Assembly (NCBI RefSeq): GCF_029227915.1
Contig: NC_079885.1
Span: forward strand, 186,001 to 250,000
Direction of reading: 5' to 3'
Length of the DNA stretch: 64,000 nt
From: Hydractinia symbiolongicarpus
Lineage: Eukaryota > Cnidaria > Hydrozoa > Anthoathecata > Hydractiniidae
Of this stretch, positions 1-11,434 are shown in pieces. The notes below the pieces were generated by a model that made no database searches, was not told where the DNA came from, and saw nothing but the letters and a program-made list of their open reading frames with translations. Every line of letters begins with the position of its first letter. The stretch's first letter is position 1. The translations under genes and the position numbers were made by a program.

Positions 1-81
1 TCCCGTAAATCCCGGACTCGGCCCGTATAGTCAAAAGTATACCAAAGAAAGTACCCAGGGAGTAAACTCATTTCCCGAACG
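1..81 (+). repeat. Partial monomer at the left edge
   Basis: The window opens inside a monomer, at TCCCGTAAATCCC, and this tail carries the ATACCAAAG insertion typical of subtype L. The array therefore extends beyond the left edge. The same L tail followed by subtype E occurs at about 30,835-30,915. Confidence 0.9.
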
Positions 82-1297
82 ATTTTTTATATTATTTTTT
101 TACCACTAAACGCATGAGACTTGTAGTTTTCAAAAATATTTTCATATTTGATGGGACGCTGAATAAAAGAAGTTTAATCGCCGGCAAACGAAAATCCGCG
201 ATTTCCCGTAAATCCCGGACTCGGCCCGTATAGTCAAAAGTATACAAAGAAAGTACCCAGGTAGTAAACTCATATCCCGAACGATTTTTTAAATTATTTT
301 TTCACCACTAAAACGCATGAGACTTGTAGTTTTTAAAAATGTTTTCATTTTTGATGAGACGCTGAATAAAAGAAGTTTAATCGCCGGCAAACGAAAACCT
401 GCGATTTCCCGTAAATCCTGGACTCGGACCGTATAGTCAAAAGTATACAAAGAAAGTACCCAGGGAGTAAGCTCATTTCCCAAACGATTTTTTAAATTAT
501 TATTTCACCACTAAAACGCATGAGACTTTTAGTTTTTAAAAATGTTTTCATTTTTGATGAGACGCTGAATAAAAGAAGTTTAATCGCCGGCAAACGAAAA
601 CCTGCGATTTCTCGTAAATCCCGGCTTGGCCCGTATAGTCAAAAGTATACAAAAGAAAGTACCCAGGGAGTAAACTCATTTCCCGAACGATTTTTTAAAT
701 TATTTTTTCACCACTAAAACGCATGAGACTTGTAGTTCTCAAAAATGTTTTCATTTTTGATGAGACGCTGAATAAAAGCAGTTTTATCGCCGGCAAACGA
801 AAACCTGCGATTTCCCTAAATCCCGGACTCGGCCCGTATAGTCAAAAGTATACAAAGAAGGTACCCAGGGAGTAAACTCATTTCCAGAACGATTTTTTAA
901 ATTATTTTTTCACCATTAAAACGCATAAGACTTGTAGTTTTTAAAAATGTTTTCATTTTTAATGAGACGCTGAATAAAAGAAGTTAAATCGCCGGCAAAC
1001 GAAAACCCGCCATTTCCCGTAAACCCTGGATTCATCCCGTATAATCAAAAGTATACGAAGAAAGTACCCAGGGAGTAAACTGATTTCCCGAACGATTTTT
1101 TAAATTATTTTTTCACCACTAAAACGCATGACACTTGTAGTTTTCAAAAATGTTTTTATTTTTGATGAGACGCTGAATAAAAGACGTTTAATCGCCGGCA
1201 AACGAAAACCCGCGATTTCCCGTAAATCCCGGACTCGGCCCGTATAGTCAAAAGTATACAAAGAAAGTACCCAGGTAGTAAACTCATATCCCGAACG
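82..1297 (+). repeat. Six-monomer block E-F-G-B-H-(I/E hybrid)
   Basis: Six units matching, in order and almost base for base, the block at about 30,916-32,035 (offset 30,834). The last unit, 1094-1297, is a hybrid. Its head has CATGACAC and GACGTTT (subtype I), but its tail has CGCGATTTCCCG and CAGGTAGTAAACTCATATCCC, which are subtype E. The switch lies at about 1,197-1,213, around GGCAAACGAAAA. This is best explained as an unequal-crossover or deletion join. Confidence 0.85.
739..760. other. Monomer hairpin (9-bp perfect dyad), example
   Basis: TCAAAAATG at 739-747 and CATTTTTGA at 752-760 are exact reverse complements around a TTTT loop. The same element, at the same place in the unit, recurs in most monomers. 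In units with TTTTTAAAAATG the outer C-G pair becomes T-G, leaving a 7-bp core. In E units the right arm is CATATTTGA and the dyad is weakened. Confidence 0.85.
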
Positions 1298-4200
1298 ATT
1301 TTTTAAATTATTTTTTCACCACTAAAACGCATGAGACTTGTAGTTTTTAAAAATGTTTTCATTTTTGATGAGACGCTGAATAAAAGAAGTTTAATCGCCG
1401 GCAAACGAAAACCTGCGATTTCCCGTAAATCCTGGACTCGGACCGTATAGTCAAAAGTATACAAAGAAAGTACCCAGGGAGTAAGCTCATTTCCCAAACG
1501 ATTTTTTAAATTATTATTTCACCACTAAAACGCATGAGACTTGTAGTTTTCAAGAATGTTTTCATTTTTGATGAGACGCTGAATAAAAGCAGTTTAATCG
1601 CCGGCAAACGAAAACCGGCGATTTCCCGTAAATCCCGGACTTGGCACGTATAGTCGAATGTATACAAACAAAGTACCCTGTGAGTAAACTCATTTCCAGA
1701 ACGATTTTTTAAATTATTTTTTCACCACTAAAACGCATAAGACTTGTAGTTTTTAAAAATGTTTTCATTTTTGATGAGACGCTGAATAAAAGAAGTTTAA
1801 TCGCCGGCAAACGAAAACCCGCGATTTCTCGTAAATCCCGGCTTGGCCCGTATAGTCAAAAGTATACAAAAGAAAGTACCCAGGGAGTAAACTCATTTCC
1901 CGAACGATTTTTTAAATTATTTTTTCACCACTAAAACGCATGAGACTTGTAGTTCTCAAAAATGTTTTCATTTTTGATGAGACGCTGAATAAAAGCAGTT
2001 TTATCGCCGGCAAACGAAAACCTGCGATTTCCCTAAATCCCGGACTCGGCCCGTATAGTCAAAAGTATACAAAGAAGGTACCCAGGGAGTAAACTCATTT
2101 CCAGAACGATTTTTTAAATTATTTTTTCACCACTAAAACGCATAAGACTTGTAGTTTTTAAAAATGTTTTCATTTTTGATGAGACGCTGAATAAAAGAAG
2201 TTTAATCGCCGGCAAACGAAAACATACGATTTCCCGTAAATCCTGGACTCGGCCCGTATAGTCAAAAGTATACAAAGAAAGTACCCAGGGAGTAAACTGA
2301 TCTCCCAAAGGATTTTTTAAATTATTATTTCACCACTAAAACGCATAAGACTTGTAGTTTTTAAAAATGTTTTCATTTTTGATGAGACGCTGAATAAAAG
2401 AAGTTTAATCGCCGGCAAACGAAAACCCGCGATTTCTCGTAAATCCCGGCTTGGCCCGTATAGTCAAAAGTATACAAAAGAAAGTACCCAGGGAGTAAAC
2501 TCATTTCCCGAACGATTTTTTAAATTATTTTTTCACCACTAAAACGCATGAGACTTGTAGTTCTCAAAAATGTTTTCATTTTTGATGAGACGCTGAATAA
2601 AAGCAGTTTGATCGCCGGCAAACGAAAAGCTGCGATTTCCCTAAATCCCGGACTCGGCCCGTATAGTCAAAAGTATACAAAGAAGGTACCCAGGGAGTAA
2701 ACTCATTTCCAGAACGATTTTTTAAATTACTTTTTCACCACTAAAACGCATAAGACTTGTAGTTTTTAAAAATGTTTTCATTTTTGATGAGACGCTGAAT
2801 AAAAGAAGTTTAATCGCCGGCAAACGAAAACCCGCGATTTCCCGTAAATCCCGGGCTTGGCCCGTATAGTCAAAAGTATACAAAGAAAGCACCCAGGGAG
2901 TAAACTCATTTCCCGAACGATTTTTTAAATTATTATTTCACCACTAAAGCCCATGAGACTTGTAGTTTTTAAAAATGTTTTCATTTTTAATGAGACGCTG
3001 AATAAAAGAAGTTAAATCGCCGGCAAACGAAAACCCTCCATTTCCCGTAAACCCTGGACTCAGCCCGTATAATCAAAAGTATTCGAAGAAAGTACCCAGG
3101 GAGTAAACTGATTTCCCGAACGATTTTTTAAATTATTTTTTCACCACTAAAACGCATGACACTTGTAGTTTTCAAAAATGTTTTCATTTTTGATGAGACG
3201 CTGAATAAAAGACGTTTAATCGCCGGCAAACGAAAACCCGCTATTTTCCGTAAACCCCAGACTCGGCCCGCATAGTCAAAAGTATACAAACAAAGTACCC
3301 AGGGAGTAAACTCATTTCCCGAACGATTTTTTAAATTATTTTTTCACCACTAAAACGCATGAGACTTGTAGTTTTTAAAAATGTTTTCATTTTTGATGAG
3401 ACGCTGAATAAAAGAAGTTTAATCGCCGGCAAACGAAAACCCGCGATTTCTCGTAAATCCCGGCTTGGCCCGTATAGTCAAAAGTATACAAAAGAAAGTA
3501 CCCAGGGAGTAAACTCATTTCCCGAACGATTTTTTAAATTATTTTTTCACCACTAAAACGCATGAGACTTGTAGTTCTCAAAAATGTTTTCATTTTTGAT
3601 GAGACGCTGAATAAAAGCAGTTTTATCGCCGGCAAACGAAAACCTGCGATTTCCCTAAATCCCGGACTCGGCCCGTATAGTCAAAAGTATACAAAGAAGG
3701 TACCCAGGGAGTAAACTCATTTCCAGAACGATTTTTTAAATTATTTTTTCACCACTAAAACGCATAAGACTTGTAGTTTTTAAAAATGTTTTCATTTTTG
3801 ATGAGACGCTGAATAAAAGAAGTTTAATCGCCGGCAAACGAAAACATACGATTTCACGTAAATCCTGGACTCGGCCCGTATAGTCAAAAGTATACAAAGA
3901 AAGTACCCAGGGAGTAAACTGATCTCCCAAAGGATTTTTTAAATTATTATGTCACCACTAAAACGCATAAGACTTGTAGTTTTTAAAAATGTTTTCATTT
4001 TTGATGAGACGCTGAATAAAAGAAGTTTAATCGCCGGCAAACGAAAACCCGCGATTTCTCGTAAATCCCGGCTTGGCCCGTATAGTCAAAAGTATACAAA
4101 AGAAAGTACCCAGGGAGTAAACTCATTTCCCGAACGATTTTTTAAATTATTTTTTCACCACTAATACGCATGAGACTTGTAGTTCTCAAAAATGTTTTCA

Positions 4201-5556
4201 TTTTTGATGAGACGCTGAATAAAAGCAGTTTGATCGCCGGCAAACGAAAACCTGCGATTTCCCTAAATCCCGGACTCGGCCCGTATAGTCAAAAGTATAC
4301 AAAGAAGGTACCCAGGGAGTAAACTCATTTCCAGAACGATTTTTTAAATTACTTTTTCACCACTAAAACGCATAAGACTTGTAGTTTTTAAAAATGTTTT
4401 CATTTTTGATGAGACGCTGAATAAAAGAAGTTTAATCGCCGGCAAACGAAAACCCGCGATTTCCCGTAAATCCCGGGCTTGGCCCGTATAGTCAAAAGTA
4501 TACAAAGAAAGCACCCAGGGAGTAAACTCATTTCCCGAACGATTTTTTAAATTATTATTTCACCACTAAAGCCCATGAGACTTGTAGTTTTTAAAAATGT
4601 TTTCATTTTTAATGAGACGCTGAATAAAAGAAGTTAAATCGCCGGCAAACGAAAACCCTCCATTTCCCGTAAACCCTGGACTCAGCCCGTATAATCAAAA
4701 GTATACGAAGAAAGTACCCAGGGAGTAAACTCATTTCCCGAACGATTTTTTAAATTATTTTTTCACCACTAAAACGCATGAGACTTGTAGTTTTCAAAAA
4801 TGTTTTCATTTTTGATGAGACGCTGAATAAAAGAAGTTTAATCGCCGGCAAACGAAAACCTGCGATTTCCATAAATCCCGGACTCGGCCCGTATAGTCAA
4901 AAGTATACAAAGAAAGTACCCAGGGAGTAAACTCATTTCCCGAACGATTTTTTAAATTATTTTTTCACCACTAAAACGCATGACACTTGTAGTTTTCAAA
5001 AATGTTTTCATTTTTGATGAGACGCTGAATAAAAGACGTTTAATCGCCGGCAAACGAAAACCCGCAATTTCTCGTAAACCCCAGACTCGGCCCGCATAGT
5101 CAAAAGTATACAAACAAAGTACCCAGGGAGTAAACTCATTTCCCGAACGATTTTTTAAATTATTTTTTCACCATTAAAACGCATGAGACTTGTAGTTTTC
5201 AAAAATGTTTTCATTTTTGATGAGACGGTGAATAAAAGAAGTTTAATTGCCGGCAAACGAAAACCTGCGATTTCCCGTAAATCCTGGACTCGGCCCGTAT
5301 AGTCAAAAGTATACAAAGAAAGTACCCAGGGAGTAAACTCATTTCCCAAACGATTTTTTAAATTATTATTTCACCACTAAAACGCATGAGACTTGTAGTT
5401 TTCAAGAATGTTTTCATTTTTGATGAGACGCTGAATAAAAGCAGTTTAATCGCCGGCAAACGAAAACCTGCGATTTCCCGTAAATCCCGGACTCGGCCCG
5501 TATAGTCAAAAGTATACCAAAGAAAGTACCCAGGGAGTAAACTCATTTCCAGAACG
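1298..5556 (+). repeat. Mixed 21-monomer block F-C'-A-B-D-A-B-C2-H2-I-A-B-D-A-B-C2-H2-J-I-K-L
   Basis: Order read from the hallmark bases. A, B, D and C2 units recur but not as a strict period: D-A-B-C2-H2 is broken once by an extra I-A-B. The block matches 37,206 onward at an offset of about 35,908, except for changes of two monomers at a time. No unique sequence or gene is present. Confidence 0.8.
1596..1623. other. Extended core hairpin variant (9-bp stem), example
   Basis: AATCGCCGG at 1596-1604 and CCGGCGATT at 1615-1623 are exact reverse complements with a 10-base loop, CAAACGAAAA. Most monomers keep only the outer six pairs, AATCGC and GCGATT, because the inner bases read CCCGCG or CCTGCG. 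The extended form also occurs at 33,852-33,879 and 37,504-37,531, all in C' units. Confidence 0.85.
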
Positions 5557-7381
5557 ATTTTTTAAATTATTTTTTCACCACTAAAACGCATAAGACTTGT
5601 AGTTTTTAAAAATGTTTTCATTTTTGATGAGACGCTGAATAAAAGAAGTTTAATCGCCGGCAAACGAAAACCCGCCATTTCCCGTAAATCCCGGACTCGG
5701 CCCGTATAGTTAAAAGTATACAAGGAAAGTACCCAGTGAGTAAACTCATTTCCCGAACGAATTTTTAAATTATTTTTTCACCACTAAAACGTATGAGACT
5801 TGTAGTTTTCAAAAATGTTTTAATTTTTGATGAGACGCTGAATAAAAGAAGTTTAATCGCCGGCAAACGAAAACCTGCGATTTCCCGTAAATCCCGGACT
5901 CGGCCCGTATAGTCAAAAGTATACAAAGAAAGTACCCAGGGTGTAAACTCATTTCCCAAACGATTTTTTAAATTATTATTTCACCACTAAAACGCATAAG
6001 ACTTGTAGTTTTTAAAAATGTTTTCATTTTTGATGAGACGCTGAATAAAAGAAGTTTAATCGCCGGCAAACGAAAACCTGCGATTTCCCGTAAATCCCGG
6101 GCTTGGCCCGTATAGTCAAAAGTATACAAGGAAAGTAACCAGTGAGTAAACTCATTCCCGAACGAATTTTTAAATTATTTTTTCACCACTAAAACGTATG
6201 AGACTTGTAGTTTTCAAAAATGTTTTCATTTTTGATGAGACGCTGAATAAAAGAAGTTTAATCGCCGGCTAACGAAAACCTGCGATTTCCCGTAAATCCC
6301 GGACTCGGCCCGTATAGTCAAAAGTATACAAAAAAAGTACCCAGGGTGTAAACTCATTTCCCAAACGATTTTTTAAATTATTATTTCACCACTAAAGCCC
6401 ATGAGACTTGTAGTTTTTAAAAATGTTTTCATTTTTGATGAGACGCTGAATAAAAGAAGTTTAATCGCCGGCAAACGAAAACCTGCGATTTCCCGTAAAT
6501 TCCGGACTCGGCTCGTATAGTCAAAAGTATACAAAGAAAGTACCCAGGGAGTAAACTCATTTCCCGAACGATTTTTTATATTATTTTTTTACCACTAAAC
6601 GCATGAGACTTGTAGTTTTCAAAAATATTTTCATATTTGATGGGACGCTGAATAAAAGAAGTTTATTCGCCGGCAAACGAAAATCCGCGATTTCCCGTAA
6701 ATCCCGGACTCGGCCCGTATAGTAAAAAGCATACAAAGAAAGTACCCAGGGAGTAAACTCATTTCCTGAACGATTTTTTAAATTATTTTTTCACCACTAA
6801 AACGCATGAGACTTGTAGTTTTCAAAAATGTTTTCATTTTTGATGAGACGCTGAATAAAAGAAGTTTAATCGCCGGCAAACGAAAACCTGCGATTTCCCG
6901 TAAATCCCGGGCTTGGCCCGTATAGTCAAAAGTATACAAGGAAAGTAACCAGTGAGTAAACTCATTCCCGAACGAATTTTTAAATTATTTTTTCACCACT
7001 AAAACGTATGAGACTTGTAGTTTTCAAAAATGTTTTCATTTTTGATGAGACGCTGAATAAAAGAAGTTTAATCGCCGGCTAACGAAAACCTGCGATTTCC
7101 CGTAAATCCCGGACTCGGCCCGTATAGTCAAAAGTATACAAAAAAAGTACCCAGGGTGTAAACTCATTTCCCAAACGATTTTTTAAATTATTATTTCACC
7201 ACTAAAGCCCATGAGACTTGTAGTTTTTAAAAATGTTTTCATTTTTGATGAGACGCTGAATAAAAGAAGTTTAATCGCCGGCAAACGAAAACCTGCGATT
7301 TCCCGTAAATTCCGGACTCGGCTCGTATAGTCAAAAGTATACCAAAGAAAGTACCCAGGGAGTAAACTCATTTCCAGAACG
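5557..7381 (+). repeat. 1,825-bp nine-monomer HOR, copy 1 (N-O-P-Q-R-E-P'-Q-R/L)
   Basis: Nine distinct monomers in order: AGTTAAAAG (N), TTTAATTTTTG (O), AAGGAAAGTAACC (P), CGGCTAACG (Q), GCCCATGAG with GGCTCG (R), TATATTATT (E), then P', Q and an R/L hybrid. The next N starts exactly 1,825 bp after the first. In the ninth unit the R body ends in an L tail (ATACCAAAG, TTTCCAGAACG). This marks the duplication join within the GTATAGTCAAAAGTATAC tract near 7,325-7,343. Confidence 0.88.
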
Positions 7382-9205
7382 ATTTTTTAAATTATTTTTT
7401 CACCACTAAAACGCATAAGACTTGTAGTTTTTAAAAATGTTTTCATTTTTGATGAGACGCTGAATAAAAGAAGTTTAATCGCCGGCAAACGAAAACCCGC
7501 CATTTCCCTTAAATCCCGGACTCGGCCCGTATAGTTAAAAGTATACAAGGAAAGTACCCAGTGAGTAAACTCATTTCCCGAACGAATTTTTAAATTATTT
7601 TTTCACCACTAAAACGTATGAGACTTGTAGTTTTCAAAAATGTTTTAATTTTTGATGAGACGCTGAATAAAAGAAGTTTAATCGCCGGCAAACGAAAACC
7701 TGCGATTTCCCGTAAATCCCGGACTCGGCCCGTATAGTCAAAAGTATACAAAGAAAGTACCCAGGGTGTAAACTCATTTCCCAAACGATTTTTTAAATTA
7801 TTATTTCACCACTAAAACGCATAAGACTTGTAGTTTTTAAAAATGTTTTCATTTTTGATGAGACGCTGAATAAAAGAAGTTTAATCGCCGGCAAACGAAA
7901 ACCTGCGATTTCCCGTAAATCCCGGGCTTGGCCCGTATAGTCAAAAGTATACAAGGAAAGTAACCAGTGAGTAAACTCATTCCCGAACGAATTTTTAAAT
8001 TATTTTTTCACCACTAAAACGTATGAGACTTGTAGTTTTCAAAAATGTTTTCATTTTTGATGAGACGCTGAATAAAAGAAGTTTAATCGCCGGCTAACGA
8101 AAACCTGCGATTTCCCGTAAATCCCGGACTCGGCCCGTATAGTCAAAAGTATACAAAAAAAGTACCCAGGGTGTAAACTCATTTCCCAAACGATTTTTTA
8201 AATTATTATTTCACCACTAAAGCCCATGAGACTTGTAGTTTTTAAAAATGTTTTCATTTTTGATGAGACGCTGAATAAAAGAAGTTTAATCGCCGGCAAA
8301 CGAAAACCTGCGATTTCCCGTAAATTCCGGACTCGGCTCGTATAGTCAAAAGTATACAAAGAAAGTACCCAGGGAGTAAACTCATTTCCCGAACGATTTT
8401 TTATATTATTTTTTTACCACTAAACGCATGAGACTTGTAGTTTTCAAAAATATTTTCATATTTGATGGGACGCTGAATAAAAGAAGTTTATTCGCCGGCA
8501 AACGAAAATCCGCGATTTCCCGTAAATCCCGGACTCGGCCCGTATAGTAAAAAGCATACAAAGAAAGTACCCAGGGAGTAAACTCATTTCCCGAACGATT
8601 TTTTAAATTATTTTTTCACCACTAAAACGCATGAGACTTGTAGTTTTCAAAAATGTTTTCATTTTTGATGAGACGCTGAATAAAAGAAGTTTAATCGCCG
8701 GCAAACGAAAACCTGCGATTTCCCGTAAATCCCGGGCTTGGCCCGTATAGTCAAAAGTATACAAGGAAAGTAACCAGTGAGTAAACTCATTCCCGAACAA
8801 ATTTTTAAATTATTTTTTCACCACTAAAACGTATGAGACTTGTAGTTTTCAAAAATGTTTTCATTTTTGATGAGACGCTGAATAAAAGAAGTTTAATCGC
8901 CGGCTAACGAAAACCTGCGATTTCCCGTAAATCCCGGACTCGGCCCGTATAGTCAAAAGTATACAAAAAAAGTACCCAGGGTGTAAACTCATTTCCCAAA
9001 CGATTTTTTAAATTATTATTTCACCACTAAAGCCCATGAGACTTGTAGTTTTCAAAAATATTTTCATATTTGATGGGACGCTGAATAAAAGAAGTTTATT
9101 CGCCGGCAAACGAAAATCCGCGATTTCCCGTAAATCCCGGACTCGGCCCGTATAGTAAAAAGCATACAAAGAAAGTACCCAGGGAGTAAACTGATTTCTC
9201 AAAGG
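7382..9205 (+). repeat. 1,825-bp nine-monomer HOR, copy 2, ending in an R/E hybrid
   Basis: The order N-O-P-Q-R-E-P'-Q repeats copy 1. Small differences include CATTTCCCTTAAATC near 7,501 and GAACAAATTTTT near 8,796. The last unit, 9003-9205, is a different hybrid: an R head (AAAGCCCATGAG) joined to an E body (AAAAATATTTTCATATTTGATGGG split by the usual dyad) and ending in a D-like tail (CTGATTTCTCAAAGG). The R/E switch lies in ATGAGACTTGTAGTTTT at about 9,036-9,052. Confidence 0.85.
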
Positions 9206-11434
9206 ATTTTTTAAATTATTATTTCACCACTAAAACGCATAAGACTTGTAGTTTTTAAAAATGTTTTCATTTTTGATGAGACGCTGAATAAAAGAAGTTT
9301 AATCGCCGGCAAACGAAAACCCGCGATTTCTCGTAAATCCCGGCTTGGCCCGTATAGTCAAAAGTATACAAAAGAAAGTACCCAGGGAGTAAACTCATTT
9401 CCCGAACGATTTTTTAAATTATTTTTTCACCACTAAAACGCATGAGACTTGTAGTTCTCAAAAATGTTTTCATTTTTGATGAGACGCTGAATAAAAGCAG
9501 TTTGATCGCCGGCAAACGAAAACCTGCGATTTCCCTAAATCCCGGACTCGGCCCGTATAGTCAAAAGTATACAAAGAAGGTACCCAGGGAGTAAACTCAT
9601 TTCCAGAACAATTTTTTAAATTACTTTTTCACCACTAAAACGCATAAGACTTGTAGTTTTTAAAAATGTTTTCATTTTTGATGAGACGCTGAATAAAAGA
9701 AGTTTAATCGCCGGCAAACGAAAACCCGCGATTTCCCGTAAATCCCGGACTTGGCACGTATAGTCGAATGTATACAAACAAAGTACCCTGTGAGTAAACT
9801 CATTTCCAGAACGATTTTTTAAATTATTTTTTCACCACTAAAACGCATAAGACTTGTAGTTTTTAAAAATGTTTTCATTTTTAATGAGACGCTGAATAAA
9901 AGAAGTTTAATCGCCGGCAAACGAAAACCCGCGATTTCTCGTAAATCCCGGCTTGGCCCGTATAGTCAAAAGTATACAAAAGAAAGTACCCAGGGAGTAA
10001 ACTCATTTCCCGAACGATTTTTTAAATTATTTTTTCACCACTAAAACGCATGAGACTTGTAGTTCTCAAAAATGTTTTCATTTTTGATGAGACGCTGAAT
10101 AAAAGCAGTTTGATCGCCGGCAAACGAAAACCTGCGATTTCCCTAAATCCCGGACTCGGCCCGTATAGTCAAAAGTATACAAAGAAGGTACCCAGGGAGT
10201 AAACTCATTTCCAGAACAATTTTTTAAATTACTTTTTCACCACTAAAACGCATAAGACTTGTAGTTTTTAAAAATGTTTTCATTTTTGATGAGACGCTGA
10301 ATAAAAGAAGTTTAATCGCCGGCAAACGAAAACCCGCGATTTCCCGTAAATCCCGGACTTGGCACGTATAGTCGAATGTATACAAACAAAGTACCCTGTG
10401 AGTAAACTCATTTCCAGAACGATTTTTTAAATTATTTTTTCACCACTAAAACGCATAAGACTTGTAGTTTTTAAAAATGTTTTCATTTTTAATGAGACGC
10501 TGAATAAAAGAAGTTTAATCGCCGGCAAACGAAAACCCGCGATTTCTCGTAAATCCCGGCTTGGCCCGTATAGTCAAAAGTATACAAAAGAAAGTACCCA
10601 GGGAGTAAACTCATTTCCCGAACGATTTTTTAAATTATTTTTTCACCACTAAAACGCATGAGACTTGTAGTTCTCAAAAATGTTTTCATTTTTGATGAGA
10701 CGCTGAATAAAAGCAGTTTGATCGCCGGCAAACGAAAACCTGCGATTTCCCTAAATCCCGGACTCGGCCCGTATAGTCAAAAGTATACAAAGAAGGTACC
10801 CAGGGAGTAAACTCATTTCCAGAACAATTTTTTAAATTACTTTTTCACCACTAAAACGCATAAGACTTGTAGTTTTTAAAAATGTTTTCATTTTTGATGA
10901 GACGCTGAATAAAAGAAGTTTAATCGCCGGCAAACGAAAACCCGCGATTTCCCGTAAATCCCGGACTTGGCACGTATAGTCGAATGTATACAAACAAAGT
11001 ACCCTGTGAGTAAACTCATTTCCAGAACGATTTTTTAAATTATTTTTTCACCACTAAAACGCATAAGACTTGTAGTTTTTAAAAATGTTTTCATTTTTAA
11101 TGAGACGCTGAATAAAAGAAGTTTAATCGCCGGCAAACGAAAACCCGCGATTTCTCGTAAATCCCGGCTTGGCCCGTATAGTCAAAAGTATACAAAAGAA
11201 AGTACCCAGGGAGTAAACTCATTTCCCGAACGATTTTTTAAATTATTTTTTCACCACTAAAACGCATGAGACTTGTAGTTCTCAAAAATGTTTTCATTTT
11301 TGATGAAACGCTGAATAAAAGCAGTTTTATCGCCGGCAAACGAAAACCTGCGATTTCCCTAAATCCCGGACTCGGCCCGTATAGTCAAAAGTATACAAAG
11401 AAGGTACCCAGGGAGTAAACTCATTTCCAGAACG
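9206..11434 (+). repeat. 608-bp trimer HOR, A-B-C three times plus A-B
   Basis: Three monomers of 203, 202 and 203 bp (A-B-C) repeat with a period of exactly 608 bp: A starts at 9206, 9814, 10422 and 11030. C is marked by TTACTTTTTC, GGACTTGGCACG, GTCGAATG and ACCCTGTGAG; B ends in the variant GAACAATTTTTT. The run ends with A-B, and that final B differs (GATGAAACG, GTTTTATC, GAACG). Copies look nearly identical, so the expansion is recent. Confidence 0.9.

Noticed and set aside
82-283. E subtype as an inserted transposon fragment
   Set aside because: It aligns end to end with ordinary monomers, has the same length within a base or two, no target-site duplication and no terminal repeats. It is a diverged monomer.
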